A stretch of 5,138 nt of DNA from Methanoregulaceae archaeon (lineage in GTDB: Archaea; Halobacteriota; Methanomicrobia; Methanomicrobiales; Methanospirillaceae): contig JACTVF010000194.1 of NCBI GenBank assembly GCA_019695435.1, positions 1 through 5,138 on the forward strand. The letters run 5' to 3'. Below, piece by piece: positions 5,061 to 5,138 of the stretch. The stretch's first letter is position 1. Every line of letters starts with the position of its first letter. The position numbers and the translations under genes were made by a program. The notes under the pieces were generated by a model that worked only from the letters and a program-made list of their open reading frames with translations, had not been told where the DNA came from and did no database searches.

Positions 5061-5077
5061 AAAAATGTATATTTTTA
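5061..5077. promoter_or_regulatory. AT-rich near-palindrome, TATA-like on both strands
   Basis: AAAAATGTATATTTTTA is a sharp A/T island before GC-rich DNA at the right edge. On the plus strand it could serve a gene starting near or past the edge; on the minus strand it could add a second, longer-leader start for the CPBP gene. The last 60 bases hold no supportable gene. Confidence 0.3.
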
Positions 5078-5138
5078 GTCTGTAGAAAAGCGTTTTCGGG
5101 TGTCCTTGTTGCCCCCCTCTTGCGCCACCAGTCCCCCG

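Noticed and set aside
5100..5138. Open frame from GTG 5100 to the right edge
   Set aside because: Only 13 codons, no ribosome-binding site and no recognisable sequence; not enough to call a gene.
1..5138. CRISPR array, tRNA, rRNA or intact transposase
   Set aside because: No regularly spaced direct repeats, cloverleaf, conserved rRNA segment or transposase motif was found on either strand.

Overview
The window looks like chromosomal DNA of a methanogenic archaeon, most plausibly a Methanomicrobiales relative of the Methanoregula/Methanosphaerula type. This rests on archaeal signals and protein style, not on a marker gene: A/T-rich TATA elements about 25 bases before predicted starts, starts with little or no leader, a surface protein built of PEGA domains with Thr/Pro linkers, and a sensor domain of a kind I associate with methanogen membrane proteins. 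The left two thirds is GC-rich; the right third is visibly closer to 50% GC.

Layout. (1) Positions 1-863: 3' part of a fold-type I PLP-dependent aminotransferase, cut by the left edge. (2) Positions 864-1168: about 305 gene-free bases with several consecutive perfect inverted repeats, then a TATA box and a perfect 13-base palindrome just before the next start. (3) Positions 1169-2647: secreted, C-terminally membrane-anchored protein with five PEGA-type repeats. (4) Positions 2649-3335: translationally linked membrane protein made only of a Cache-like extracellular sensor domain between two membrane helices, with no output domain. (5) Positions 3387-4007: lipoprotein cyclophilin-type peptidyl-prolyl isomerase. 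(6) Positions 4008-4174: a hairpin-rich convergent intergenic region, possibly holding the end of an IS200/IS605-like element. (7) Positions 4930-4175, minus strand: a CPBP (Abi/CAAX-type) membrane protease with all expected catalytic motifs and a promoter that predicts an almost leaderless mRNA. (8) Positions 4931-5138: AT-rich intergenic DNA with small palindromes and no supportable gene.

The central three genes form a cell-surface cluster: a Thr/Pro-rich surface protein, a co-translated extracellular sensor-like partner, and an extracellular prolyl isomerase that could help fold such Pro-rich proteins. The co-translation of the first two is read from the sequence; the functional link is inference. 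I found no CRISPR array, tRNA, rRNA, intact transposase or clear defence system. The least ordinary items are the palindrome-bearing promoter region of the PEGA gene, the sensor domain without an output module, and the hairpin cluster at 4066-4116.
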